This document shows positions 17,963 through 26,733 of a stretch of 64,000 bases of DNA, in pieces; position 1 is the first letter of the stretch; every line of letters begins with the position of its first letter. Below the pieces are notes generated by a model, which saw only the letters and a program-made list of their open reading frames with translations, was not told the origin of the DNA and searched no databases. Source of the DNA: an uncultured Gammaproteobacteria bacterium (lineage in GTDB: Bacteria; Pseudomonadota; Gammaproteobacteria; Pseudomonadales; Azotimanducaceae); the NCBI GenBank assembly GCA_913045175.1, contig CAJWQG010000011.1:1-64000 (forward strand). Direction: 5' to 3'. The position numbers and the translations under genes are program-made.

Positions 17963-18967
17963 TCAGTCCCCGATACGAACGATACGAGTACCGATGTTTC
18001 CACCGGCGAGCAGATCAACGAACGCAGCGGGTGCTTTTTCCAGGCCGTCGAACTCATCGTTCAGCGGCGACAGTGTGCCGGATTTTATCCAGCCCTTTAT
18101 TTCTTCTCTTGCTGACGCAAACTGGCTGGCGTAATCGAATATCAGGAATCCTTCCATACGAATTCGTTTGTTGACCAGCAAGCCGGGGATTCCGGTCGGT
18201 GCCGCACCAGGATTAGATGTATCGTACTGCGACACTACGCCACAGCAGACGATGCGTGAGTGCACGTTCATGCGACGCAGTGCCATACCCAGGATATCGC
18301 CGCCGGTATTGTCGAAATAAATATCGACGCCGTTTGGACAGGCTTCTTTGAGTTCACTACGAAAATCCTCTGACTTATAGGAAACCGATCCGTCGAAACC
18401 AACCTTTGTCTGTAGCTGCTGACATTTCTCCGGAGTGCTGGTGATACCGACAGTCTGGCATCCCTTTATTTTTGCTATCTGTCCTACCATGTGTCCAACG
18501 GATCCGGCAGCAGCGGAGACCAGCACAGTGTTGCCGTCTTCCGGTTTACCTACGTCCAGCAGGCCGAAATAGGCCGTGAGTCCGTTGGTTCCAAGGGCGC
18601 CAAGGTAGTGCGCAGGGTCTACGTCGTCCGTGACTTTAACCAGACCTTCTGCCTTGTGTACCGAGTAGTCCTGCCACCCTGAGCCACAAACGACGAGATC
18701 GCCTGGAGAAAGGATGGCGGAGTTAGACTTCTCTACTCGTGCGACACCAGTGCCACCCATAACAACATTGACGTTGGGGCTGCCGGCATAACTCGCGCTG
18801 CCCTGCAGTCCTGCTCTACTACCTGCTGCGACTGTTATCACCAGGGTACGGCAGAGTACCTCATCTTCTCCTGGTTCCGGGACGGCCGTCGTTTCTATGC
18901 GATAGTTTGATTCAGACAATTTGTCTTCTGGTAGCGAGTCGATAAGTACCTGTCTGTTTTCTGTCAT
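17963..18967 (-). CDS. NADP-dependent oxidoreductase, CurA/PTGR type
   Basis: 334 residues from ATG 18967; the frame is open 100 codons further 5' but the family N-terminus (MTENRQVLIDSLPEDKLSES) starts here. MDR superfamily, leukotriene B4 12-hydroxydehydrogenase branch: LGALGTNGLTAYFGLLDVG, VSAAAGSVGHMVGQIAKIKG and YFDNTGGDILGMAL are diagnostic. These enzymes reduce the double bond of alpha,beta-unsaturated ketones or aldehydes using NADPH. First gene of the minus-strand redox operon with the quinone reductase and luciferase-like genes. Divergent from pqiA with 115 bases between. Confidence 0.88.
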   Translation of the reverse strand: MTENRQVLIDSLPEDKLSESNYRIETTAVPEPGEDEVLCRTLVITVAAGSRAGLQGSASYAGSPNVNVVMGGTGVARVEKSNSAILSPGDLVVCGSGWQDYSVHKAEGLVKVTDDVDPAHYLGALGTNGLTAYFGLLDVGKPEDGNTVLVSAAAGSVGHMVGQIAKIKGCQTVGITSTPEKCQQLQTKVGFDGSVSYKSEDFRSELKEACPNGVDIYFDNTGGDILGMALRRMNVHSRIVCCGVVSQYDTSNPGAAPTGIPGLLVNKRIRMEGFLIFDYASQFASAREEIKGWIKSGTLSPLNDEFDGLEKAPAAFVDLLAGGNIGTRIVRIGD

Positions 18968-19082
18968 GTTGTTTCCATCGAAGGTTGAGTCAAGGCGCGT
19001 ATTGTAGCGGGCATTGGCCCGAATGGCATGGTGCTGGGTTTTCATGGTACTTTTCTGATTCTGCAATAGTAGTGGGTCAGCA

Positions 19083-20318
19083 GTGGAGAATAACCAGGGA
19101 GTACTCGTTGCTTGCCATGAGTGCGATGCGTTGTATCGACGGGAACCGATTCCAGTCAATGCCCGGGCGAACTGCACCCGATGCGGGAGCGTCCTGTATC
19201 GCCAGATTCCAGATGCAATGAACCGTTGTATTGCGCTATATCTGGCGGCACTGATGCTCTGGATCATGGCAAACAGCTATCCGTTTTTATCTCTTAAGGT
19301 TGGTGGTCTGGTCGAAGAGAACCTTCTGTATAGTGGTGGCTGGGCACTGTATAAGTTTGGCATGCCCGAGCTTGGGGTCCTAGTATTCCTAACGAGTATT
19401 GTTTTCCCGTTTGTCACCATTACTGGCCTGTTGTATCTGTTGATTCCGTTGCGTTTTTCTCACGTGCCGCCTTTTCGCGGAAGAGTCGTTCGCGTGGTAA
19501 CCACTCTGGAGCCCTGGAGTCTGATCGGGGTGTTCTTCCTGGGCACATTGATTTCCGTGGTCAAACTGCAGGACCTGGCAACGGTGATTCCGGGACTGTC
19601 ATTATTTGCGTTCGCAGCCCTGTTGTTTGTCTATAGTGGGGCGCGAGCGAATTTCGATTCTGAACTCATTTGGGCCGACAAACCAAATCTACGCGAGGAT
19701 GGCCTTGGAGGCAGTACCAGCGTGGTTAATTGTCATACCTGTGGCATGCTGCATCTAAGGGACACCCATCCGGAACGCTGTGTAAGGTGCGACGCGCCAA
19801 TTCATTTTAGGGTAGAGGATAGCCTGCACAGAACCTGGGCGCTGTTGGGTGCAGCGACGTTAATGTTGATTCCGGCAAACCTCTATCCTGTGATGACCGT
19901 GACTAAGCTGGGTAAAGGTGACCCAAGCACGATTATTTCCGGTGTGATAGATCTGATGCACGCAGGACTCTGGGGGCTTGCATTTATTGTGCTGTTAGCG
20001 AGTATCGTTGTTCCGGTTGCGAAGTTGCTGACCTTAAGTTTCCTGCTGACTTCGGTACGGCGCGGTTCGCAGTGGCGTCCTCGAGACAGAACGCTGCTAT
20101 ATCGAGTTACTGAGGTAGTTGGTGCCTGGTCTATGGTCGATGTGTTTCTTGTGGGTATGCTTGCGGGGTTGGTGAGCCTCGGTTTTCTGGCCACGATTGA
20201 ACCGGGCATTGGGGCGACATTTTTTGGGGGAGCGGTGATTCTTACCATGTTGGCAGCCCATAGTTTTGATCCACGTCTCATATGGGATGGGATGGTCTCT
20301 GAGGAAGACGATAAGTGA
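19083..20318 (+). CDS. pqiA: PqiA-family inner membrane protein
   Basis: 411 residues, similar to E. coli PqiA. Two repeats, each with a cytoplasmic zinc-ribbon-like CxxC pair (CHECDALY...CTRCGS and CHTCGML...CVRCDA) followed by four or so membrane helices (AALMLWIMANSYPF; GAATLMLIPANLYPV). PqiA is the inner-membrane partner of the MCE protein PqiB in transport of lipids between membranes. The start is GTG at 19083. Its stop overlaps the pqiB start (GTGA). First gene of a coupled five-gene run. Confidence 0.92.
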   Translation: MENNQGVLVACHECDALYRREPIPVNARANCTRCGSVLYRQIPDAMNRCIALYLAALMLWIMANSYPFLSLKVGGLVEENLLYSGGWALYKFGMPELGVLVFLTSIVFPFVTITGLLYLLIPLRFSHVPPFRGRVVRVVTTLEPWSLIGVFFLGTLISVVKLQDLATVIPGLSLFAFAALLFVYSGARANFDSELIWADKPNLREDGLGGSTSVVNCHTCGMLHLRDTHPERCVRCDAPIHFRVEDSLHRTWALLGAATLMLIPANLYPVMTVTKLGKGDPSTIISGVIDLMHAGLWGLAFIVLLASIVVPVAKLLTLSFLLTSVRRGSQWRPRDRTLLYRVTEVVGAWSMVDVFLVGMLAGLVSLGFLATIEPGIGATFFGGAVILTMLAAHSFDPRLIWDGMVSEEDDK

Positions 20319-21982
20319 GCGAACAGCAAATAGAGTCAGTATCTGTTTCCACCTATTCGGGTCCTTCAATCGTCTGGCTGGTACCCCTGATTACTGCACT
20401 GGTTGGTGGATGGCTTGTATTTCGAACGCTCTCGGACCAGGCTCCGATCGCAACGATCAGTTTTCAAACTGCTGAAGGGATCGAGGCAGGCAAAACGAAG
20501 ATCAAGTACAAGAGCGTGGATATTGGGCTGGTGGGAGAGGTGTCCTTCGCCAGTGACTTCGAGAGTGTTGTACTCACGGCGAAATTCAATCAGGGAATGG
20601 AAGATTTTCTGCGCCGCAATACCCGCTTCTGGGTGGTAAGACCGCAGCTAAGTGTTCAGGGGGTGTCGGGTTTGAGTACCCTGGTCTCTGGCTCTTACAT
20701 TGAGATTGATCCGGGACCTGGGTCACCTCAAAGCCATTTTGTTGGCATGGAAGAGATGCCACTTATTACCACAGATGATGCGGGTACCAGGATTACCCTG
20801 ATTACTTCGAGTCTCGGATCAATTGCACGCGGATCACCAATCTACTACCAGGGGATCCTTGCGGGGGAGGCGCTGGGGTACGAACTCGCCAGCGATGCGA
20901 ACAGTGTCTATATCCATGCGTTTGTGCGTGATCCCTTTGATCAGTTGGTGCGTGGTAACTCACAGTTTTGGAACGTTAGTGGACTCGACGTCTCTTTGAC
21001 CGCCAATGGTGTTGAAGTGCGTACGGCGTCAGTTCAATCCTTATTATTCGGCGGCATTGCGTTTGAGACCCCGGCTTCGCTGGAAGTTTCTGCAGCGAGT
21101 GTTGAAGATCTGATTTTTACCTTGCACGATCGCTATGATGATATTCAGGACAAGACATTCGTTCGAAAACTTCAGTTTGTTATGTATTTCACTGGGTCTG
21201 TACGCGGACTTTCCCCCGGGGCGCCGGTTGAGTTCAAGGGCATCAAAATTGGGCAGGTGCTGGACATCCGACTTGAGTTCGACAACGAAGACACATCATT
21301 TCGTATTCCTGTATTAGTGGAGTTAGAGCCAGACCGAATTATCGATCGCAATCCCGATAACGTTGTTTCTCCGCAGCAAACCCTGGCGACACTCGTTGAT
21401 AAAGGGCTTCGCGCAAGGCTCCAAACAGGCAGCCTGCTAACGGGTCAACTCTTTGTTGAGCTGAATTTGTACCCGGGCTCACCGATCAACCTGGTCGCCG
21501 ATGAGGACGTCCCTTATCCCGAGTTGCCCACCATCGTTGGTGCTTTCGAAGCAATCAGTCAATCGATTACCGCATTTATCAGCAAGCTTGAAGAGGTGGA
21601 CATCGATGCGATGGGTGACAACATTGTTGGAATCCTGGAAGGAACCAACGAACTTGTAAATAAACCTCAGCATGAAGAGACAGTGACTGACCTCCAGGCA
21701 TCCTTCCGTTCGTTTAGAAATATTCTGGGTAATGTTGAAGAAACAAACTTGGATCAGACGTTAGCAGCAGCCCGTAACGTACTTGTTGATCTCGATAAAA
21801 CCCTGGACATGGTGAATGACGTCTTGGAGCCCAATGCACCCCTGCAATACAACGTGATAAAGGTGACGAGTGAACTTGAGGAAACGGCGCGGTCTATTCG
21901 TTCACTGGTGGAGACGTTAGAAAGGCGACCTAATTCACTGATATTTGGGCGTGGGAACGCGGAAGAGGGAGGTACCCAGTAG
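20315..21982 (+). CDS. pqiB: PqiB-family MCE lipid-transport protein
   Basis: 555 residues, close to the length of E. coli PqiB. One N-terminal membrane helix (SIVWLVPLITALVGGWLVF), then repeated MCE/MlaD domains; segments such as EAGKTKIKYKSVDIG, ARGSPIYYQGILAGE and SPGAPVEFKGIKIGQV mark three MCE starts. A helical C-terminal tail (residues about 420-540) probably forms the tube or needle. GTG start overlapping pqiA by four bases; the last base of its TAG is the first base of pqiC. It should span the periplasm as a hexameric lipid conduit. Confidence 0.92.
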   Translation: MSEQQIESVSVSTYSGPSIVWLVPLITALVGGWLVFRTLSDQAPIATISFQTAEGIEAGKTKIKYKSVDIGLVGEVSFASDFESVVLTAKFNQGMEDFLRRNTRFWVVRPQLSVQGVSGLSTLVSGSYIEIDPGPGSPQSHFVGMEEMPLITTDDAGTRITLITSSLGSIARGSPIYYQGILAGEALGYELASDANSVYIHAFVRDPFDQLVRGNSQFWNVSGLDVSLTANGVEVRTASVQSLLFGGIAFETPASLEVSAASVEDLIFTLHDRYDDIQDKTFVRKLQFVMYFTGSVRGLSPGAPVEFKGIKIGQVLDIRLEFDNEDTSFRIPVLVELEPDRIIDRNPDNVVSPQQTLATLVDKGLRARLQTGSLLTGQLFVELNLYPGSPINLVADEDVPYPELPTIVGAFEAISQSITAFISKLEEVDIDAMGDNIVGILEGTNELVNKPQHEETVTDLQASFRSFRNILGNVEETNLDQTLAAARNVLVDLDKTLDMVNDVLEPNAPLQYNVIKVTSELEETARSIRSLVETLERRPNSLIFGRGNAEEGGTQ

Positions 21983-22572
21983 TGAAGTTACTGTATGCGT
22001 TAGTTGTTCTGGTGTTAGCGACGGGCTGCTCCAGTGGAGGAACACCCATTCGCTACTATCTGGTGGATCCACAGGAGTATGGGGTTGAATCTGAAGCTTC
22101 GAACTTATCTATAGAATTGGTGGATCTTCAGGTGCCGCAGTATCTGGAGCGATTCCAAATTGCTTCACGCTTTGGTGAAAACCAGCTTGTGTTTTCTGAC
22201 ATGCATCAATGGGGGGAGAATCTTCGGAAGAACCTTATTCGCACGATGGGTGTGAATCTGGGACGCCTGCTGAATACCGTTGATGTGGGTACGCCTGAGA
22301 ACAGAACAGCGTCCAAACCGGACTATCGAGTTAGCGTTCATATTGCGCGATTCGAACGGGACGCCGATGGTCGGGTGCGGCTGTTGGCTAGATTTCAGGT
22401 CATCTCAGTGGCCAGCGACAGACCCATTCAATCTCAGGGCGTGGAACTCGTCAGTGACCGATCTTTTAATTCAGCGAACTATTCGGGCACGGTCTCCTCG
22501 ATGTCCGAATTGTTTAGCGTCTTGAGTCGTCGTATCGCAACAATGATTACGTCACTTGAGACACCGTCCTGA
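21982..22572 (+). CDS. pqiC: PqiC-type outer-membrane lipoprotein (ABC_trans_aux)
   Basis: 196 residues with a lipoprotein signal peptide: hydrophobic LLYALVVLVLATGC, lipobox ATG-C17, then SSGG. The mature part has the DUF330/PqiC signatures IRYYLVDP, VPQYLERFQIASR and FSDMHQWGENLRKNLIRTM. PqiC docks the end of the PqiB assembly at the outer membrane. GTG start sharing a base with the pqiB stop, and its TGA overlaps the next ATG by a base. Confidence 0.9.
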   Translation: MKLLYALVVLVLATGCSSGGTPIRYYLVDPQEYGVESEASNLSIELVDLQVPQYLERFQIASRFGENQLVFSDMHQWGENLRKNLIRTMGVNLGRLLNTVDVGTPENRTASKPDYRVSVHIARFERDADGRVRLLARFQVISVASDRPIQSQGVELVSDRSFNSANYSGTVSSMSELFSVLSRRIATMITSLETPS

Positions 22573-23432
22573 TGCGCGTGGTTGTACTCCTGTCTGTACT
22601 CCCGGCTGTAATAGGGATCTCGCTGCTGTCGGCGCCTGTTTACGGAGAGTTGTCTGCAGCTTCCACCGGACGGCAGGTTATGGATGCAGTTTATGAAAGG
22701 CATCAACAGTATCCCTACGTCTATGAAGAACAATCCATGGTGCTCATTGACCGTCAGGGTCAGCGAGAGACTCGTACGTTAAGACGTTATTCCCGGGCGG
22801 AAGCAACCGGCGATGTGAACTTCCTCTTGTTGTTTGACTCCCCGGGGGAAGTAGAGGGAGTTGCGATGTTGGCAAAGCGGGAAGCTGACGGGACGGTTTC
22901 CCAAAGTGTATACCTGCCCGCCTTCGGTGGGTCCTTTGTGAAAAGTGGTGGTGAGTGTAATGTCGCTTGCGGTGACAATTTTCTGGGCACGGATTTTACG
23001 ATCGAAAGCCTGACTGGCGAAGTGCTGGATGACTATGAGCACGTGCGTCAGACGGACCTTTATATGGGCGACGTGGAGTATTACGTGGTTGACGTACATC
23101 TGCCAGATGAAGGTCTGCCGTTACGAAGACACTATGTACTTAAAGACAGCCTGTATGTTTCACGCACTGACCATCTGGATGACCTGGGAAGGGTGCGTAA
23201 GAGACAGACCCATCATGATTTGTCACCCGTACATGGCGATATGTGGCGGGCGAATATGATGCTGATGGAAAACCACCAGGATGATCATCGAACCGTGATC
23301 AAGATCGATCGCCGTGTTTTTTCTGCTGACTATGTGCCGCCCCAAGTGTTCACCCGAGATTGGCTGCTCAAGAACCAACCGCCCCTCTTAAGGGATGAAG
23401 AGTTCATGGAAGATGAGGAGGTAGCGCCATGA
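22572..23432 (+). CDS. LolA-like outer membrane lipoprotein-sorting family protein
   Basis: 286 residues with a cleavable signal peptide (VVVLLSVLPAVIGISLLSAPVYG) and a mature part of the PF17131 LolA-like fold (QSMVLIDRQGQRETRTLRRYS, LLLFDSPGEVEGVAML, CGDNFLGTDFTIESL, PLRRHYVLKDSLYV). In many genomes this family sits beside an MMPL/RND transporter, and the two probably pass hydrophobic cargo from the transporter into the periplasm. Here it is coupled on both sides: it shares a base with pqiC and overlaps the RND gene by four bases (ATGA). Confidence 0.87.
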   Translation: MRVVVLLSVLPAVIGISLLSAPVYGELSAASTGRQVMDAVYERHQQYPYVYEEQSMVLIDRQGQRETRTLRRYSRAEATGDVNFLLLFDSPGEVEGVAMLAKREADGTVSQSVYLPAFGGSFVKSGGECNVACGDNFLGTDFTIESLTGEVLDDYEHVRQTDLYMGDVEYYVVDVHLPDEGLPLRRHYVLKDSLYVSRTDHLDDLGRVRKRQTHHDLSPVHGDMWRANMMLMENHQDDHRTVIKIDRRVFSADYVPPQVFTRDWLLKNQPPLLRDEEFMEDEEVAP

Positions 23433-26179
23433 TCTCTGCGATGTTCCTCCTCAGTATTCGTCGTCGAACCATGGTGTTTGTCACTTTGGCACTGACCACT
23501 TTGATTACTGGCGCTGGGCTGCCAGAACTTAAGATCGACACCAGCTTCAATACGCTGATTCCTTCGGAAGAACCAGAACGTTTGGTGTACCAGCGGGTAA
23601 TGGATGAATTCGGTTCTGACAACAAAACTGTGGTTTATGTCAGAGACGCCAAGCTCTGGTCACGAGAGAAGCTGACCCAACTCGACCAAATGGTGCGAGG
23701 GCTCAAGCAGATTCCAGCTGTGATCCGCGTCGATAGTGTATTTAACCTGCGTACGATTGAAGGAACACTTGATGAGTCTGGAGGCGATCCACTGGTCAAC
23801 TCTCGACCAGTTCTTGACGGCATCCCAGCCAACGAAATGGAATCTGAGCAGGCGAGAGCGAGGGCGTTAGAGAATCCTCTATATCTGGGTAACCTGTTCT
23901 CTAAAGACGGGTCGGTTATTGCCATTGTCGTAACGGTTCAGGATAAGGAAGATCGCGAGAATTTTTCAGTAGAGATCTACCATCAACTCGAAGCGGTTCT
24001 GGGAAGTCACGCCGATGATTTCGAACGTTTATTCCAGGTAGGGCCACCGCGCATTAATGCCGAACTGCGAAATTCTCTTACGTCGGATTTTGCTTTGCTG
24101 GGCCCCTTGTCAGCCCTGGTGCTGGTTCTTGCCATCTTGTTTTTTATGCGCAACGTACTCGCGGCCATTATCCCCGTTGTCACTTCAGGTCTCGCCATTA
24201 TTTGGACATTTGGTGTTATGGGTTGGACCGGTGTGCCACTCAATATTTTATCGGCAATGATCCCTTCCCTGATTATTGTTATCGGGTCGACGGAAGATAC
24301 GCATATGATTGCGTCTTACTTCCGCGGCCTGGTGATGGGGCGCGATACTGATGATGCGCAGGAACGGCGGTTTGCCATCGACTACATGGCAAGGCACACG
24401 GGCCTGCCGATGATTCTAACGATATTTACGACAGCGCTGGGTTTCGGTAGTAATTTATTTGGCGATATTCTTCTGATCTATCATTTCGCAATCGCCTCGA
24501 CGATGGCCATTATTTTTAACGGTGTGGTGACTATTCTGGTGGTCCCGGCCCTATTGGCGCAATTCGGTAAGCTGCAGCGAGAGGAAAAGAACGTCGCTAC
24601 AGGTAATGCCCTGCCAGACCATATCATCAATACTTTTCGTATTTCCCAGGACAAGTTTCCAATCTATACATTGGTGTTTACCTTCTTCCTGTGTGTCTTT
24701 TTTACCTATCAGGCATCGCATCTGTACGTAACCAATGATCCGTTGTCATATTTTCCGGAAGACCGTCCTCTGATTCAGGAGACCAGGCAGATTCACGAGG
24801 ATCTGGCGGGTATAAAGGTGTTTTTTGTTGCCCTTGAATCGGAGAAAGAGAAAGCATTTCTTGAGCCACAGAATCTTCGTAAGCTGAGTCAAATTCAGGA
24901 GTTCATGGCTAAACAGGGTGTATTTGATACCAGCTTGTCAATTGCTGATCATCTCAAGTACGTCAATCAGGAGTTTCAGGGGGGAATATCGGGAGGCAGT
25001 CTGCCACCGACCCGTCAACTCGTCGCTCAATATTTGATGTTCTTCCATCGTAGCGAGTTGGAAACGTACGTGAGTCATGATTACAGTCGGGCGAATATTG
25101 TAGTGCGACACAATCTGGGCGACTCGCATACGCTTAATAGGCATATTCAGGAACTGAAGGAAGCCGTCGCGCAGATTTCCGGGAGTGACATTGAGGCGAT
25201 GGTTGTCGGTGAGAACCTGCTAGTCAACCATGCGGCAGAGCAATTGATGGTATCCCAGGTGAAAGCACTGAGTCTGCTCCTGTCTTTAATTTTCATCATC
25301 ATTTCGATCATGTTTACATCGATTAAGGGCGGTGCTATCGCCATGATCCCATCGATCATTCCCATTGTGTTGATGTTTGGCATTATGGGGTTGTTGGGTA
25401 TTCCACTTAATCCCGGAACGGCAATGGTTGCGGTAATCGCCGTTGGTATTGCGGTGGATGGCACCATTCATTTGTTGGCGAGATACAACGAGCTTTGCAG
25501 ACGGACGTCAGATTATGAAGGCGCTGTGCGCCAGGCAGTGCAGGAGGTGGCGACGCCCCTGATAGTCTCTAGCCTGGCATTGTCGTTGGGCTTCGGCATC
25601 CTGTTGTTCTCCAACTTTACCGTGGTCGCCCAATTCGGTGCCCTGGCGGCTACCACAATGCTGATATCCATCTTCGCCAACTTATTGATCACGCCGATTA
25701 TTATGGCGCGGATCCGGCTCGTCGGGCTGTACCAGATCATCGCGATGAAAGTTGATCAGACCGTACTTGAGAAAAGCCCGCTATTTGCAGATATGACCGG
25801 CTACCAGCGACGGAAAGCCATTCTTATTTCAGAGATTCACGAGTTTGAAGAGGGCGAAAAGCTGGTGGCCCAGGGAGATGTCGGCCGCAACATGTACATG
25901 ATCCTCGAAGGGGCCGCGGACGTCGTGCGTACTGACGAAGGAGAGTCCCGCAAACTGGCGGAGCTGAATGCGGGCGATGTCTTTGGCGAGGTCGGCTATA
26001 TACAGGAAATTGAAAGAACAGCAGATGTGATTGCCACGGCCCCGGTTGCTGCACTTAATTTTGATTACAACCGTATGCAGAAAGACCTGAAATATTTTCC
26101 GCATATTGTCGCGAAGTTGAATTTCAACATAAGCAGTATTCTTGGGACGCGCCTTGCGGATGTGCTGGCGCAGCGCTAG
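23429..26179 (+). CDS. RND/MMPL transporter fused to a cyclic-nucleotide-binding domain
   Basis: 916 residues. The first 770 form a 12-helix MMPL-type RND transporter: helix 1, a large periplasmic loop, helices 2-6 with IGSTEDTHMIASYFRG, a second loop, and helices 8-12 with GIAVDGTIHLLARYNE. Residues about 785-895 are a CAP_ED-type cyclic-nucleotide-binding domain (EGEKLVAQGDVGRNMYMILEG, then F852-G-E854 and R863-T-A865 of the phosphate-binding cassette). The arginine and glutamate that contact cyclic nucleotide are both present, so binding is plausible. Last of the pqiA-pqiB-pqiC-LolA-like run. Cargo is probably lipid-like; the ligand is not known. Confidence 0.9.
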   Translation: MISAMFLLSIRRRTMVFVTLALTTLITGAGLPELKIDTSFNTLIPSEEPERLVYQRVMDEFGSDNKTVVYVRDAKLWSREKLTQLDQMVRGLKQIPAVIRVDSVFNLRTIEGTLDESGGDPLVNSRPVLDGIPANEMESEQARARALENPLYLGNLFSKDGSVIAIVVTVQDKEDRENFSVEIYHQLEAVLGSHADDFERLFQVGPPRINAELRNSLTSDFALLGPLSALVLVLAILFFMRNVLAAIIPVVTSGLAIIWTFGVMGWTGVPLNILSAMIPSLIIVIGSTEDTHMIASYFRGLVMGRDTDDAQERRFAIDYMARHTGLPMILTIFTTALGFGSNLFGDILLIYHFAIASTMAIIFNGVVTILVVPALLAQFGKLQREEKNVATGNALPDHIINTFRISQDKFPIYTLVFTFFLCVFFTYQASHLYVTNDPLSYFPEDRPLIQETRQIHEDLAGIKVFFVALESEKEKAFLEPQNLRKLSQIQEFMAKQGVFDTSLSIADHLKYVNQEFQGGISGGSLPPTRQLVAQYLMFFHRSELETYVSHDYSRANIVVRHNLGDSHTLNRHIQELKEAVAQISGSDIEAMVVGENLLVNHAAEQLMVSQVKALSLLLSLIFIIISIMFTSIKGGAIAMIPSIIPIVLMFGIMGLLGIPLNPGTAMVAVIAVGIAVDGTIHLLARYNELCRRTSDYEGAVRQAVQEVATPLIVSSLALSLGFGILLFSNFTVVAQFGALAATTMLISIFANLLITPIIMARIRLVGLYQIIAMKVDQTVLEKSPLFADMTGYQRRKAILISEIHEFEEGEKLVAQGDVGRNMYMILEGAADVVRTDEGESRKLAELNAGDVFGEVGYIQEIERTADVIATAPVAALNFDYNRMQKDLKYFPHIVAKLNFNISSILGTRLADVLAQR

Positions 26180-26208
26180 TGTTTTAGTTAATAACTTAGG
26201 GAACAGTC

Positions 26209-26733
26209 ATGCCTACATATAAGCTAAATATTAATGGTGAAACCCAAAAGGTGGAGGCCCCCGAAGACATGCCTCTGCTTTGGGTTCTAAGAGATCGTCT
26301 TGGACTGGTAGGTGCTAAATACGGCTGCGGTATTGGCCTTTGCGGCGCCTGCACCGTGCATATGAATGGTGTACCGGTTCGTTCCTGTATGGTTCGAGTC
26401 GCAGATGTAGGGGGTGCACAGATCAAAAGCATCGAAGGTCTTGCCGATGGTACGAAACTGCATCCACTGCAGAAGGCGTGGATCGAGAAGGATGTCGCAC
26501 AATGTGGCTATTGTCAGACTGGTCAGATCATGTCGGCGGCCGCACTTCTGGCCCAGAACCCTGACCCTACTGATGACGATATCGACGCAGCGATGGCAGG
26601 CAACTATTGTCGGTGTGGTACCTATATTCGTATTCGTGAAGCAATTCACGCGGCGGCGGTGGAAATGCAAGCATCAAGACACCTGGAAGGTGATGCGGTT
26701 GTTGCGCATTGGGAGCCGGAGGCTAACTCATGA
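26209..26733 (+). CDS. [2Fe-2S] subunit of a molybdenum hydroxylase (IorA/CoxS-like)
   Basis: 174 residues. The plant-type [2Fe-2S] cluster is C-x4-C-x2-C ([14 protein letters not shown]) plus a later cysteine (RSC), and the second, C-terminal cluster has [10 protein letters not shown] and CRCGTY. This is the electron-transfer subunit of xanthine-oxidase-family enzymes. ATGA overlap (26730-26733) with the large subunit gene. No separate FAD subunit gene follows, as in the isoquinoline 1-oxidoreductase type, in which electrons go to the respiratory chain. Confidence 0.92.
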   Translation: MPTYKLNINGETQKVEAPEDMPLLWVLRDRLGLVGAKYGCGIGLCGACTVHMNGVPVRSCMVRVADVGGAQIKSIEGLADGTKLHPLQKAWIEKDVAQCGYCQTGQIMSAAALLAQNPDPTDDDIDAAMAGNYCRCGTYIRIREAIHAAAVEMQASRHLEGDAVVAHWEPEANS

